This document shows, in pieces, positions 50,667 to 59,104 of a stretch of DNA of 64,000 bases. Position numbers and translations under genes: made by a program. The stretch is from Archangium sp. (lineage in GTDB: Bacteria; Myxococcota; Myxococcia; Myxococcales; Myxococcaceae): NCBI GenBank assembly GCA_030681645.1, contig JAUXRX010000059.1, positions 20,136 through 84,135 on the forward strand, in the 5' to 3' direction. The notes below the pieces were generated by a model. The model worked only from the letters and a program-made list of their open reading frames with translations. It did no database searches and had not been told where the DNA came from. Every line of letters begins with the position of its first letter. Within the stretch, counting starts at the first letter, position 1.

Positions 50667-52219
50667 AGGCCGTCCGATTCCTGTCGCTGCTTCTCGCGCT
50701 CCACGGCTGCAAGCGCGACGAGCCGCACGCTCACGCCGAGGGAAGCCCGCCTGCCGCCGCGGGGCTGCCGGCCCGGTCGGTGACGGTGTGGACCGGCAAG
50801 AGCGAGCTGTTCATGGAATACGAGCCGCCGGTGAAGGGCCGCGAGGGGAAGTTCGCTGCGCACGTGACGGTCCTCCCGGGCTTCAAGGCCGTGACCGAAG
50901 GCGAGCTCGAGCTCACCCTGACCCTGGCCGACGGCGAGGTCCTCACGTCCCGCGCGAGCGCGCCGGCGAACCCCGGCATCTTCCGCGCGCTCCTCCGCCC
51001 CACGAAGCCGGGCAAGTGCACGCTGGCGGTGCGGCTCTTCGGCGCGCAGGTCGAGGACGCGCTCGACGCGGGCCCCTGCGAGGTCTTCGCCGACGAGGCC
51101 GCCGCCACCGCCGCGTTCGCCAACGAAGCCGAGCCCGCGGGCATCGCCTTCACCAAGGAGCAGCAGTGGAAGACGGAGTTCGCCACGGTGGCCGTGACCG
51201 AGCGCGAGCTGCAGACGTCGGTGCAGGCCAACGGAGAGATCCGCCCGGTCGCGGGCAAGGAAGCGCGCCTCACCGCGCCCACCACGGGCCGGGTGACGCT
51301 GGCGACGCCCACGCCCATCGTGGGCATGGCGGTGAAGGCCGGGCAGGTGTTGGCCACCATCGCGCCTCGCCTCTCAGCGGGGGGAGATCGCTCCACCCTG
51401 GACGCCGAGGTGCAGGCCGCGCGCGCCGAGCTGGAGACGGCTCGCGCCCAGCACGCCCGCGCGGAGCGCCTGTTCAAGGAGCAGGCGGTGCCCGAGCGGC
51501 AGGTCGAAGAGGCGAAGGCGCGCGCCGAGGTGGCCGCCGCCCGGGTGAGCGCGGCGCAAGGGCGGCTGGAGCAATACGCGGCCGGGGCCTCGGGGAGCGC
51601 GGGCTCGGGACAGAACGCGTTTCAGCTGCGAGCTCCCTTCGCGGGCACGCTGGTGGAGTCCACCCCCACCTCCGGCGAGAGCGTCGAGGAAGGGAAGCGG
51701 CTCTTCACCGTCATCGACCTCGAGCGGGTCTGGCTCGAGGCCCGCGTCTTCGAGCCCGACATTCCGCGGGTGGAGGGTGCGCGTGGCGCCTGGTTCACGG
51801 TGGAGGGCTACGAGCAGCCCTTCGTGGTGGACGAGAAGAACGGGCGGCTGGTCACGCTGGGGCGGGTCATCGATCCCCACAGCCGCACCGTGCCCATCAT
51901 CTTCGAGCTGGAGAACCCGGAAGGGCGCCTGCGCATCGGTCAGTACGCCCGGGTGTCCGTGGCCACGGGCGCGGTGACGCGCGGGCTCGCGGTGCCGGAG
52001 TCAGCGCTCGTCGACGAAGGCGGCAAGTCTGTGGTGTTCGTGCAAGCGGAAGGCGAGCGCTTCGAGCGCCGCGTGCTGACCCTGGGCCCGCGCGCGCTGG
52101 GGTGGGTGGGCGTGCGCGAGGGACTCGCGGCCGGTGAGCACGTGGTCACGCGCGGCGCGTATGAGATCAAGCTGACGGCCGCTTCCGGCGCCATTCCCCA
52201 GCACGGCCACGTGCACTGA
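50663..52219 (+). CDS. czcB: CzcB/CusB-type membrane-fusion lipoprotein
   Basis: 518 aa, longer than most adaptors because of an N-terminal beta domain (about residues 30-160) before the core. Lipobox ALHGCK. HAHAEG after the lipobox is a possible metal site. Core: NGEIRPVAGKEARLTAPTTG, coiled-coil hairpin (EVQAARAELETARAQHARAERL) and beta-barrel (VPESALVDEGGKSVVFVQ). Adaptor between CzcA and CzcC. Overlaps czcC by ATGA, followed by the RND pump 9 bp later. Confidence 0.9.
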   Translation: MKAVRFLSLLLALHGCKRDEPHAHAEGSPPAAAGLPARSVTVWTGKSELFMEYEPPVKGREGKFAAHVTVLPGFKAVTEGELELTLTLADGEVLTSRASAPANPGIFRALLRPTKPGKCTLAVRLFGAQVEDALDAGPCEVFADEAAATAAFANEAEPAGIAFTKEQQWKTEFATVAVTERELQTSVQANGEIRPVAGKEARLTAPTTGRVTLATPTPIVGMAVKAGQVLATIAPRLSAGGDRSTLDAEVQAARAELETARAQHARAERLFKEQAVPERQVEEAKARAEVAAARVSAAQGRLEQYAAGASGSAGSGQNAFQLRAPFAGTLVESTPTSGESVEEGKRLFTVIDLERVWLEARVFEPDIPRVEGARGAWFTVEGYEQPFVVDEKNGRLVTLGRVIDPHSRTVPIIFELENPEGRLRIGQYARVSVATGAVTRGLAVPESALVDEGGKSVVFVQAEGERFERRVLTLGPRALGWVGVREGLAAGEHVVTRGAYEIKLTAASGAIPQHGHVH

Positions 52220-52228
52220 AGGGCGCCC

Positions 52229-55200
52229 ATGTCTTCGATGGATTCCGTCATCCGCTGGTCGCTCAAGAACCGCCTCTTCGTGGTGGTGTCGGCGATCGCC
52301 ATCACCCTCTACGGCGCGGTCACCGCCTTTCGCATGCCGGTCGACGTGTTCCCCGATCTCACCGCCCCCACGGTCACCATCATCACCGAGGCGCACGGCC
52401 TGGCGCCGCAGGAGGTGGAGTCGCTCGTCACCTTCCCGCTCGAGACGGCGGTCAACGGCGCCACCGGGGTGCGGCGGGTGCGCTCTGCCTCGGGGGTGGG
52501 CATCTCGGTGGTGTGGGTGGAGTTCGACTGGGGTACCGACATCTTCATCGCCCGGCAGATCGTCAACGAGAAGCTGCAGTTGGTGGCCTCGCAGATTCCG
52601 GTGGGCATCGGGCCGCCCACGCTGGCGCCCATCTCGTCGATCATGGGGGAGATCCTCTTCCTGAGCCTCAAGAGCGATCGCCACGAAGGGATGGAGGTGC
52701 GCGACACCGCCGACTGGGTCATCCGCAAGCGGCTCCTCTCGTTGCCCGGCGTGGCCCAGGTCATCCCCATCGGAGGCGGGGTGAAGCAGTTCCAGGTGCT
52801 GGTGGCGCCGGAGAAGCTGCAGGCCTTCCGCGTGAGCCTCGACGAGGTGCTCGAGGCGCTTCGCCGCTCGAACGAGAACTCCACCGGCGGCTTCCTCGTG
52901 CGCGGGGCGCAGGAGCAGTTGATTCGCGGCGTGGGGCGCATCAGCTCGAAGGAAGACGTGGAGAAGACGGTGGTGACGGTGCGCGACGGCGTGCCGGTGC
53001 TGGTGGGGCAGGTGGCGCAGGTGGTGATCGGCCCGGGCATCAAGCGGGGCGAGGGCTCTTCGAACGCGGAGCCCGCGGTGGTGATGGGGGTGCTCAAGCA
53101 GCCGGGCGCCAACACCCTCGAGCTCACCCGCCGCATCGATCAGCACCTCGACGACATCCAGAAGACGCTGCCCGAGGGCATGAAGATCGACCGGCAGCTC
53201 TTCCGCCAGGCCGACTTCATCGAGACGGCCATCGAGAACGTGTCCCACGCGCTGCGAGACGGCGCCATCCTGGTGGCGATCATCCTCTTCCTCTTCTTGA
53301 TGAACGTGCGCACCACGCTCATCTCGCTGGCCGCCCTGCCGGTCTCGCTCATCGTCTCGGTGCTGGCGATGCGGGCCGCCGGGGTGACCATCAACACCAT
53401 GACGCTGGGAGGGCTCACCATCGCCATCGGCGCGCTGGTGGACGACGCGATCATCGACGTGGAGAACGTGTTCCGCCGCCTGCGGGAGAGCAGGGCCCAG
53501 CCGGAGGCCGAGCGTCTGCCCGCGCTGGAGGTCGTCTTCGAGGCCTCGCGGGAGGTGCGAGGCTCCATCGTGTTCGCCACGTTGATCGTGATGCTGGTGT
53601 TCCTGCCGCTCTTCTTCCTCACCGGGGTGGAGGGGCGGCTGCTGGCGCCGCTCGGCTTCGCCTACCTGGTGGCCATCTTCGCCTCGCTGGTGGTGGCGCT
53701 GACGCTCACGCCAGCGCTCTGCGCGTATGTGCTGCCGCGGGCCGGGGCGCTGGACCACGGGGAGAGCTTCCTGGTGCGGTGGCTCAAGGCGGGCTACCGC
53801 CCCGCACTCAAGGCCGCGCTGAAGCACTCGAACCCGGTCATCGCCTCGTCGGTCGCGCTGCTGGCGGCGGCGCTGGTGCTCACGGCGTTCCTGGGCCGCA
53901 CCTTCCTGCCCGACTTCAACGAGGGCTCGCTCACCTTGAGCTCGGTGACGCTGCCCGGCACGTCGCTCGACGAGTCGGACAAGCTGAACCGGAGGCTGGA
54001 GCAGCTGCTGTTGTCCTTCCCCGAGGTGGCGTCCACGGCGCGCCGGCAGGGGCGGGCGGAGCTCGACGAGCACGCGCAGGACGTCAACTCGGCCGAGCTC
54101 GACGTGCGGCTGTCGATGAAGGAGCGCAGCAAGGGGGAGTTCCTCGCGGCGCTGCGCCAGGAGCTGACCTCGTTGCCCGGGCTGGTGGTGATCATCGGCC
54201 AGCCGCTCTCGCACCGCATCGACCACATGCTGTCGGGCACGCGCGCGAACATCGCCATCAAGCTCTTCGGGGACGACCTCTCGCAGCTGCGCACCTCGGC
54301 GGAGGAGATCCGCAAGGTGATGGCGCGGGTGGACGGGGCGGTGGACGTGTCGGTGGAGCAGCAGGTCGACATTCCCCAGCTGCAGATCAAGTTCGATCGC
54401 GAGCGCATCGCGCGCTACGGGCTGCAGGCGGGCGCGCTGGCGGAGATCGTCGAGACGGCGTTTGCGGGGAACAAGGTGGCCTCGGTGCTCGACAACCAGC
54501 GCACGTACGCGGTGGTGGTGCGCTTCCCCGACAGCGCGCGGGCCGACGCGCAGGCCATCGGCGACACCCTCATCGACACGCCGGTGGGGGCCAAGGTGCC
54601 GCTCAAGATGCTGGCGGACATCCGGGAAGACAGTGGGCCCAACATGATCACCCGCGAGAACGCGCAGCGGAAGATCGTGGTGATGGCCAACGTGGGGGAC
54701 CGCGACCTGCGCAGCGTGGTCGACGACATCCGCCGGGGCATCGAGGGCGAGGTGAAGCTGCCGCAGGGCTACTACGTGGTCTACGGCGGCCAGTTCGAGA
54801 GCGAGAGCGACGCGTCGCGCACCATCTTCTTCCTCGGGTTCTTCGTGGTGGCGGGCATCTTCCTGCTGCTGTTCCTCGCCTTCCGCGAGGTGCGCACCGC
54901 GCTGCTGGTGATGGTCAACCTCCCGCTCGCGCTCATCGGCGGGGTGATCGCGGTCTTCCTCGGGGGCGGGGTGCTCAGCGTGGCCTCGCTGGTGGGGTTC
55001 ATCACCCTGTTCGGCATCGCCACGCGCAACGGCATCATGATGATCTCCCACTACGAGCACCTGCAGCAGGTGGAGGGCACGCCGTTCGACGAGGCCATCG
55101 AGCGCGGCTCGCTCGAGCGGCTCTCGCCCATCTTGATGACGGCGCTGTGCGCGGGGCTGGCGCTCATTCCCCTGGTGCTCGCGGGAGATCAGCCGGGCAA

Positions 55201-55345
55201 CGAGATCCAGGCGCCCATGGGCGTGGTCATCCTCGGCGGGCTGCTCTCGTCCACGGCGCTCAACATGTTGGTGGTGCCTGCGCTCTACGCGCGCTTCGGG
55301 CGCAAGCAGGAGCGTCGCGTCGCGGGCTCGGCGAGCCTGACGTGA
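52229..55345 (+). CDS. czcA: RND heavy-metal efflux pump, HME type
   Basis: 1038 aa. RND fold with FPDLTAPTVTIITEAHGLAPQ and the membrane motif IGALVDDAIIDVENVFRRL, whose extra acidic residues differ from the 32101-35241 pump, so the two pumps probably differ in metal preference. ATG 52229 or 52238. The gene ends at 55345, four bases into a GTG start copied from the DMT gene; the original order was apparently this gene overlapping the DMT gene, now split by the insert at 55371-57070. Confidence 0.92.
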   Translation: MSSMDSVIRWSLKNRLFVVVSAIAITLYGAVTAFRMPVDVFPDLTAPTVTIITEAHGLAPQEVESLVTFPLETAVNGATGVRRVRSASGVGISVVWVEFDWGTDIFIARQIVNEKLQLVASQIPVGIGPPTLAPISSIMGEILFLSLKSDRHEGMEVRDTADWVIRKRLLSLPGVAQVIPIGGGVKQFQVLVAPEKLQAFRVSLDEVLEALRRSNENSTGGFLVRGAQEQLIRGVGRISSKEDVEKTVVTVRDGVPVLVGQVAQVVIGPGIKRGEGSSNAEPAVVMGVLKQPGANTLELTRRIDQHLDDIQKTLPEGMKIDRQLFRQADFIETAIENVSHALRDGAILVAIILFLFLMNVRTTLISLAALPVSLIVSVLAMRAAGVTINTMTLGGLTIAIGALVDDAIIDVENVFRRLRESRAQPEAERLPALEVVFEASREVRGSIVFATLIVMLVFLPLFFLTGVEGRLLAPLGFAYLVAIFASLVVALTLTPALCAYVLPRAGALDHGESFLVRWLKAGYRPALKAALKHSNPVIASSVALLAAALVLTAFLGRTFLPDFNEGSLTLSSVTLPGTSLDESDKLNRRLEQLLLSFPEVASTARRQGRAELDEHAQDVNSAELDVRLSMKERSKGEFLAALRQELTSLPGLVVIIGQPLSHRIDHMLSGTRANIAIKLFGDDLSQLRTSAEEIRKVMARVDGAVDVSVEQQVDIPQLQIKFDRERIARYGLQAGALAEIVETAFAGNKVASVLDNQRTYAVVVRFPDSARADAQAIGDTLIDTPVGAKVPLKMLADIREDSGPNMITRENAQRKIVVMANVGDRDLRSVVDDIRRGIEGEVKLPQGYYVVYGGQFESESDASRTIFFLGFFVVAGIFLLLFLAFREVRTALLVMVNLPLALIGGVIAVFLGGGVLSVASLVGFITLFGIATRNGIMMISHYEHLQQVEGTPFDEAIERGSLERLSPILMTALCAGLALIPLVLAGDQPGNEIQAPMGVVILGGLLSSTALNMLVVPALYARFGRKQERRVAGSASLT

Positions 55346-55370
55346 GGCCGATCGCGCTGGGCGTGCTGCT
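55322..55370. repeat. Direct repeat C, left copy
   Basis: 49 bp matching 57071-57119 at 47 positions. It carries the last codons and stop of the RND gene and a short copy of the DMT gene start (GTG 55342). Confidence 0.93.
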
Positions 55371-55486
55371 TGCGCTCGGGGCTGAGGTCGACTCGGGTGA
55401 GCACGGCCCGCGCTTCTTCCGCTTCGCTTCCTACTCCGCTAGCGTGAAACGTCAGCCCGAAGGCGAGGCGGGCAGCGGGCGGACTG

Positions 55487-56884
55487 ATGAGACTGAGGCG
55501 AAGGCTGTGGGCGCAGGGCGCCCTGCTCTTGGACATGCGACCGCAGCGGCTGGTCGTGTTCGAGGGCCGCGAGGGAACGCGGCGACGCGTAGGCGGTGAC
55601 ACCCAGGGCCACATGCGGTTTCAAACGGTGGTGACCGCCACTCAGGACGCCTCGCACGTGTTTGCCGGCGCGGGGGACGGCGCGGTGTATGACCTGGGGC
55701 TACGGGGAACCGGCCCCGCCTCGCGGCTCGACGGCGAGTGGAGCGACTTGCTCTGCACGGGCGAGCACCTCCTCGCCGTCAAGGTCGACAGGGAATTTCG
55801 CCTGGACGGGTTGATGACCCGCCCGGTGCACGGTGGCGAGTGGACCCGGCTCGCGATTCCCAGGCCGGCACGGGTCAAGGGCTCATCTCGCGCCAGCGGC
55901 GATCCCGACGCGGTGCTCTTGTGCGACGGCCCGCTGGGGCAGGCGATGGTGGAGAAGGGCACCGGGCTCGTTGTGGTGCTGCCACGCCGAAGCGGGCCGC
56001 CAGCGGCGGAGTTCGCATTGAAGCTGGCGCCCGGAATCGATGGGGACTTCTGGACCGCCACGCCCACTCCGCAAGGTGTCCTGGTGATGGTCGTCGAGGA
56101 TCATCGCCGATCGACGCTGCTGCACCTCGCCCCCGGCGGGAAAGTCCTGGGTAAGTACGACTCGATGAACTCGTGGGGGGCGCGCGCCATGACGCTCCTG
56201 GGTGACCATGCGTTCATCGTCGCTGGTGATTTGATCTGCGAGCTTGCGCTCCCGGACCTCTCGTTGCTGTCGGTTGAGACTGCCGAGTTCGAGGTGCACG
56301 ACTACGCCGGAACGGCAAACCAGCCGCCGGGCAAGATGTGGTTGGGCCAGGACAACAGCGACGACATTGAGCTGCTCACTGCCCATCCGGGGCGGCCTCC
56401 GCATCTGGGGCGCTCGCACCGTGAGATCAGAGACGGGCTTCCAGCGTTCGCACTCCTGTCGAATGGGCCTGCCCTTTCCTGGGAAGGCACCGGAGAGAAG
56501 TCGATCGACGTCACCGCGCCGACCCCCTGCACGTGGAAGGACGTGATGATATCGACCGGAAAGCAGTGCTCTTCGGTGCGGCTGCGCGTCTCGTCCGTCT
56601 TGATCGGCGCGAGGGTCCTGGAGGTCACGGCCCGCCTCGACGGCAAGGTCCTCCCGCTCAAACCGGTGCCTGGCACGCCGTTGGAGCTGGCGGCCCAGTG
56701 TGAAGGCATGGGCTCCGGGGCCAGGCTGCAGGTGGAGCTCACGTTCAAGGCGCGCGGAGAGGGACGCTCCACCATCGACGTCATCGCAGAGCCGCTGACG
56801 GTGCGCAGCGTCTGGGACACCCCGTCACAGCTGGTCGTGGGGGGCAAGTCCGCCGCCGTGAGCCTTCCGGTGACAGTCGGGTAG
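55487..56884 (+). CDS. Unknown protein, possible beta-propeller
   Basis: 465 aa; ATG 55487. No signal peptide and no catalytic motif seen. Many short beta segments with Trp/Asp turns (HVFAGAGDGAVYDLG, GEHLLAVKV, GDFWTATPTPQGVLVMVVED, GDHAFIVAGDLICEL) suggest a propeller in the first 300 residues and a beta-sandwich end. Codon use looks less GC-extreme than in the flanking czc and DMT genes. It lies inside the block bounded by direct repeats C and is probably of foreign origin. I do not recognise a family. Confidence 0.6.
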   Translation: MRLRRRLWAQGALLLDMRPQRLVVFEGREGTRRRVGGDTQGHMRFQTVVTATQDASHVFAGAGDGAVYDLGLRGTGPASRLDGEWSDLLCTGEHLLAVKVDREFRLDGLMTRPVHGGEWTRLAIPRPARVKGSSRASGDPDAVLLCDGPLGQAMVEKGTGLVVVLPRRSGPPAAEFALKLAPGIDGDFWTATPTPQGVLVMVVEDHRRSTLLHLAPGGKVLGKYDSMNSWGARAMTLLGDHAFIVAGDLICELALPDLSLLSVETAEFEVHDYAGTANQPPGKMWLGQDNSDDIELLTAHPGRPPHLGRSHREIRDGLPAFALLSNGPALSWEGTGEKSIDVTAPTPCTWKDVMISTGKQCSSVRLRVSSVLIGARVLEVTARLDGKVLPLKPVPGTPLELAAQCEGMGSGARLQVELTFKARGEGRSTIDVIAEPLTVRSVWDTPSQLVVGGKSAAVSLPVTVG

Positions 56885-57070
56885 TTGGCCTGAGTCTCCG
56901 CGTCCCGTGCGGAGGGCATCGGACCGGACAACCGCCGTCGGCCTCGCGATCGGGCTCGGCGCACACAGGGTCGGTGGCAACGTTGGTATGACGCCTTGAT
57001 GACACCCCCGCTGCCGGCGTTCCTGTTGTTCGCGAGTCCAGGCTCCACGACTCGAGGGACGCGTCGAAGC

Positions 57071-57119
57071 GCGGGCTGGGTGAGCCTGACGTGAGGCCGA
57101 TCGCGCTGGGCGTGCTGCT
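57071..57119. repeat. Direct repeat C, right copy
   Basis: 47/49 identical to 55322-55370. It contains leftover codons of the RND gene end (reading A-G-W-V-S-L-T-stop) followed directly by the real GTG start of the DMT gene. Confidence 0.93.
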
Positions 57120-58131
57120 GGCGGTCGCGTCAGCCGTGGCCTTCGGCCTCACCATTCCCCTGCTCAGCTGGGCTGGGGCCGGGGTCGGCGCGTATGGCAC
57201 CGCGGCGTTGCTCTATGCGGGGGCCTGCCTCGTGTCCCTGGCGCAGAAGCCGGTGGTGCGCGAGGCGGGCGCGCCGCTGACCCTGAGCGCGTGGCCCGCG
57301 CTGCTCTTGATGGCGTTCGCCGGCGCCGCGGTCGCGCCGACCCTGCTGGCCTGGGGCCTTCAGCGCACCGGGCCGGTGACGGGCGGGCTGCTCCTCAACC
57401 TCGAGGCGGTGTGGACCGTGGTGCTCGCGCGCGTCGTCTACGGGGAATTTCTCGGCCGCCGCGTGGTGGCCGCGCTCGCTTTGATGACGGCAGGAGGTCT
57501 GCTCCTTTCGGTGGGCGCGCAGGGGAGCGCGGCCTGGAGCGCGCTGGGGATGGTGGCGGTGCTCGGCGCGACGGTGGGCTGGGCGGTGGACAACACCGCG
57601 TCGCGCAAGCTCGCTCAGCATCGGCCCCTCTCGGTGGTGGCCCTCAAGGGCGCGCTGGGCGCGGCGCTCACCTCGAGCCTCGCGCTGGTCAGCGGAGAGT
57701 CGCTGCCGGAGCTGTGGCGGGCCGCGGCGCTGCTCCTGGCGGGCGCCACCGGCTACGGCCTGAGCCTGCGGCTGTACCTGCTGGCGCAGCGGCGCATCGG
57801 CGCAGCGAGGACCGCCTCGGTGTTCGCGCTGGCGCCCTTCATCGGAGCGGCGCTCGGCCTCGTCGCTGCCCCGGCTGCGCTCACGTGGGGCACGGGCCTC
57901 GCCGCGCTGCTCTTCGCCGCGGGTGTCTTCCTGCACGTCTCGGAGCGCCACGCCCACGCGCACCAGCACCAGGCGACCAGCCACGAGCACCCGCATCGGC
58001 ACGACGATGGTCATCACACCCACGCGCACGACTCGACGGTGGATGGTGAACACTCCCACCCGCACGAGCACGAGCCCGTCGAGCACGCGCACGAGCACGG
58101 GGACGACGTCCATCACGGCCACTCGCACTGA
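57091..58131 (+). CDS. EamA/DMT transporter with His-rich C-terminal tail
   Basis: 346 aa from a GTG. About ten membrane helices in two EamA halves. The last 60 residues are a His-rich tail (about 20 His with Glu/Asp; HAHAHQHQ, HPHRHDDGHHTHAH, HSHPHEHE, HHGHSH), so the protein probably handles or senses divalent metal. It follows the metal efflux operon and originally overlapped its last gene by GTGA before the insert at 55371. A Zn/Co/Ni link is inferred. Confidence 0.85.
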   Translation: MRPIALGVLLAVASAVAFGLTIPLLSWAGAGVGAYGTAALLYAGACLVSLAQKPVVREAGAPLTLSAWPALLLMAFAGAAVAPTLLAWGLQRTGPVTGGLLLNLEAVWTVVLARVVYGEFLGRRVVAALALMTAGGLLLSVGAQGSAAWSALGMVAVLGATVGWAVDNTASRKLAQHRPLSVVALKGALGAALTSSLALVSGESLPELWRAAALLLAGATGYGLSLRLYLLAQRRIGAARTASVFALAPFIGAALGLVAAPAALTWGTGLAALLFAAGVFLHVSERHAHAHQHQATSHEHPHRHDDGHHTHAHDSTVDGEHSHPHEHEPVEHAHEHGDDVHHGHSH

Positions 58132-58155
58132 AGCGCTCGACGACCGCCCTACTGA

Positions 58156-58287
58156 CTGCCGCTGCTGGTGCTCGACATGTACGAGCACTCGTACGCCCTC
58201 GACTACGGCGCCGCCGCCGCGAAGTACGTCGACGCGTTCTTCGCTGAGCTGGTCGGCCTCCGTGAGGCAGGAGCCCTTCCCCGTTGA
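58156..58287 (+). pseudogene. Fe/Mn superoxide dismutase C-terminal relic
   Basis: The frame reads L-P-L-L-V-L-D-M-Y-E-H-S-Y-A-L-D-Y-G-A-A-A-A-K-Y-V-D-A-F-F-A, the C-terminal strand and helix of Fe/Mn SOD including metal ligands (DMYEH). A stop (58153-58155) lies directly before it and no N-terminal part is seen, so only a fragment of about 30 codons remains; then R-E-A-G-A-L-P-R-stop. Confidence 0.7.
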
Positions 58288-58363
58288 CGGGCTCAGGCCG
58301 CTGCGCCGGGCATCCTCCCTTCGCCCGATGGGGCGGCGCTCTGCAGCCAGCGATGATGGGTCC

Positions 58364-59083
58364 ATGCGAGCCGCCCACGTGCAGACCAGCCCCGAGGCTC
58401 TCCCGGCTCGCCTCCTCAACCACTTGAGACGCGAGATCCCCGCCCGCCACTTCCAGGCGCTGCGCCACGCTGCGTTGCTGGGGTTGCCCGCGCTCGCAGT
58501 GCTGGTCATCGGGAACCTCCTGCTCAGGTCCACCGCGCTGGCCTACCCGTTCGAGGATGGCCGCGACTTGCCCGGCTCCTTCAGGGCGTTGCTCTTCTTC
58601 TCGGGGGCGCTGGTGCTGGTCCTGGCGGACCCGGACCTCGCGGTGTGGCGGCGCGGCGCCGTCTTGTTGGTCGGAACGCCGCTCGTGGTGTTGATCAAGG
58701 CGCTGCCCAGCTTCATGCATCCCACCGATGGTGGCTGCCTCGGTCCCTTCCCGGTGACGCTCGCCGAGTTCGGCATCGCCTGGTCACCCTTCTTCCTCGC
58801 GTATCTCCTCGCGACCCCCGGCTCCGTCGTCCACCGGCTCGGGCGTCTCGCGGGCGCTGCGCTGGGGGGCGCGTGGTTCCTCGCCCTGCACGGGGCGCTG
58901 CCCAGCCCTTGTGGTGCCTCCACGGGCCAGTGCGATTCCTCTCCCGGGCTGTGGGCGCTCTTCCTCGCCTCGGGCGCGTTGGCCGGGCTCTTCTTCTCGG
59001 TCGGCGCGCTCGCAGCGTTCCTCCTCGTGCCTCCCGCGGGCGAGCAGCTCGCAGTTCGACGGCCGAGCGCGAAACAAGAATGA
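58364..59083 (+). CDS. Polytopic membrane protein, DUF1109/NrsF-like
   Basis: 239 aa from ATG 58364. Six membrane helices (LPALAVLVIGNLLL, LLFFSGALVLVLA, GAVLLVGTPLVVLIKALP, SPFFLAYLLATPG and others). A short soluble N terminus precedes them. The layout (N-terminal cytosolic helix, six helices, HPTDGGCLGPFP turn) recalls NrsF/DUF1109 anti-sigma-like proteins, but there is no sigma factor gene beside it. The stop is 21 bp before the MMPL gene. Confidence 0.5.
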   Translation: MRAAHVQTSPEALPARLLNHLRREIPARHFQALRHAALLGLPALAVLVIGNLLLRSTALAYPFEDGRDLPGSFRALLFFSGALVLVLADPDLAVWRRGAVLLVGTPLVVLIKALPSFMHPTDGGCLGPFPVTLAEFGIAWSPFFLAYLLATPGSVVHRLGRLAGAALGGAWFLALHGALPSPCGASTGQCDSSPGLWALFLASGALAGLFFSVGALAAFLLVPPAGEQLAVRRPSAKQE

Positions 59084-59104
59084 GCGCGTCAGCCGCCGTG
59101 GGGT

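Noticed and set aside
52001..55060. 1019-codon minus-strand open frame under czcA
   Set aside because: His/Arg/Gln-rich shadow of a complete RND pump; also true for 59129-61867 under the MMPL gene.
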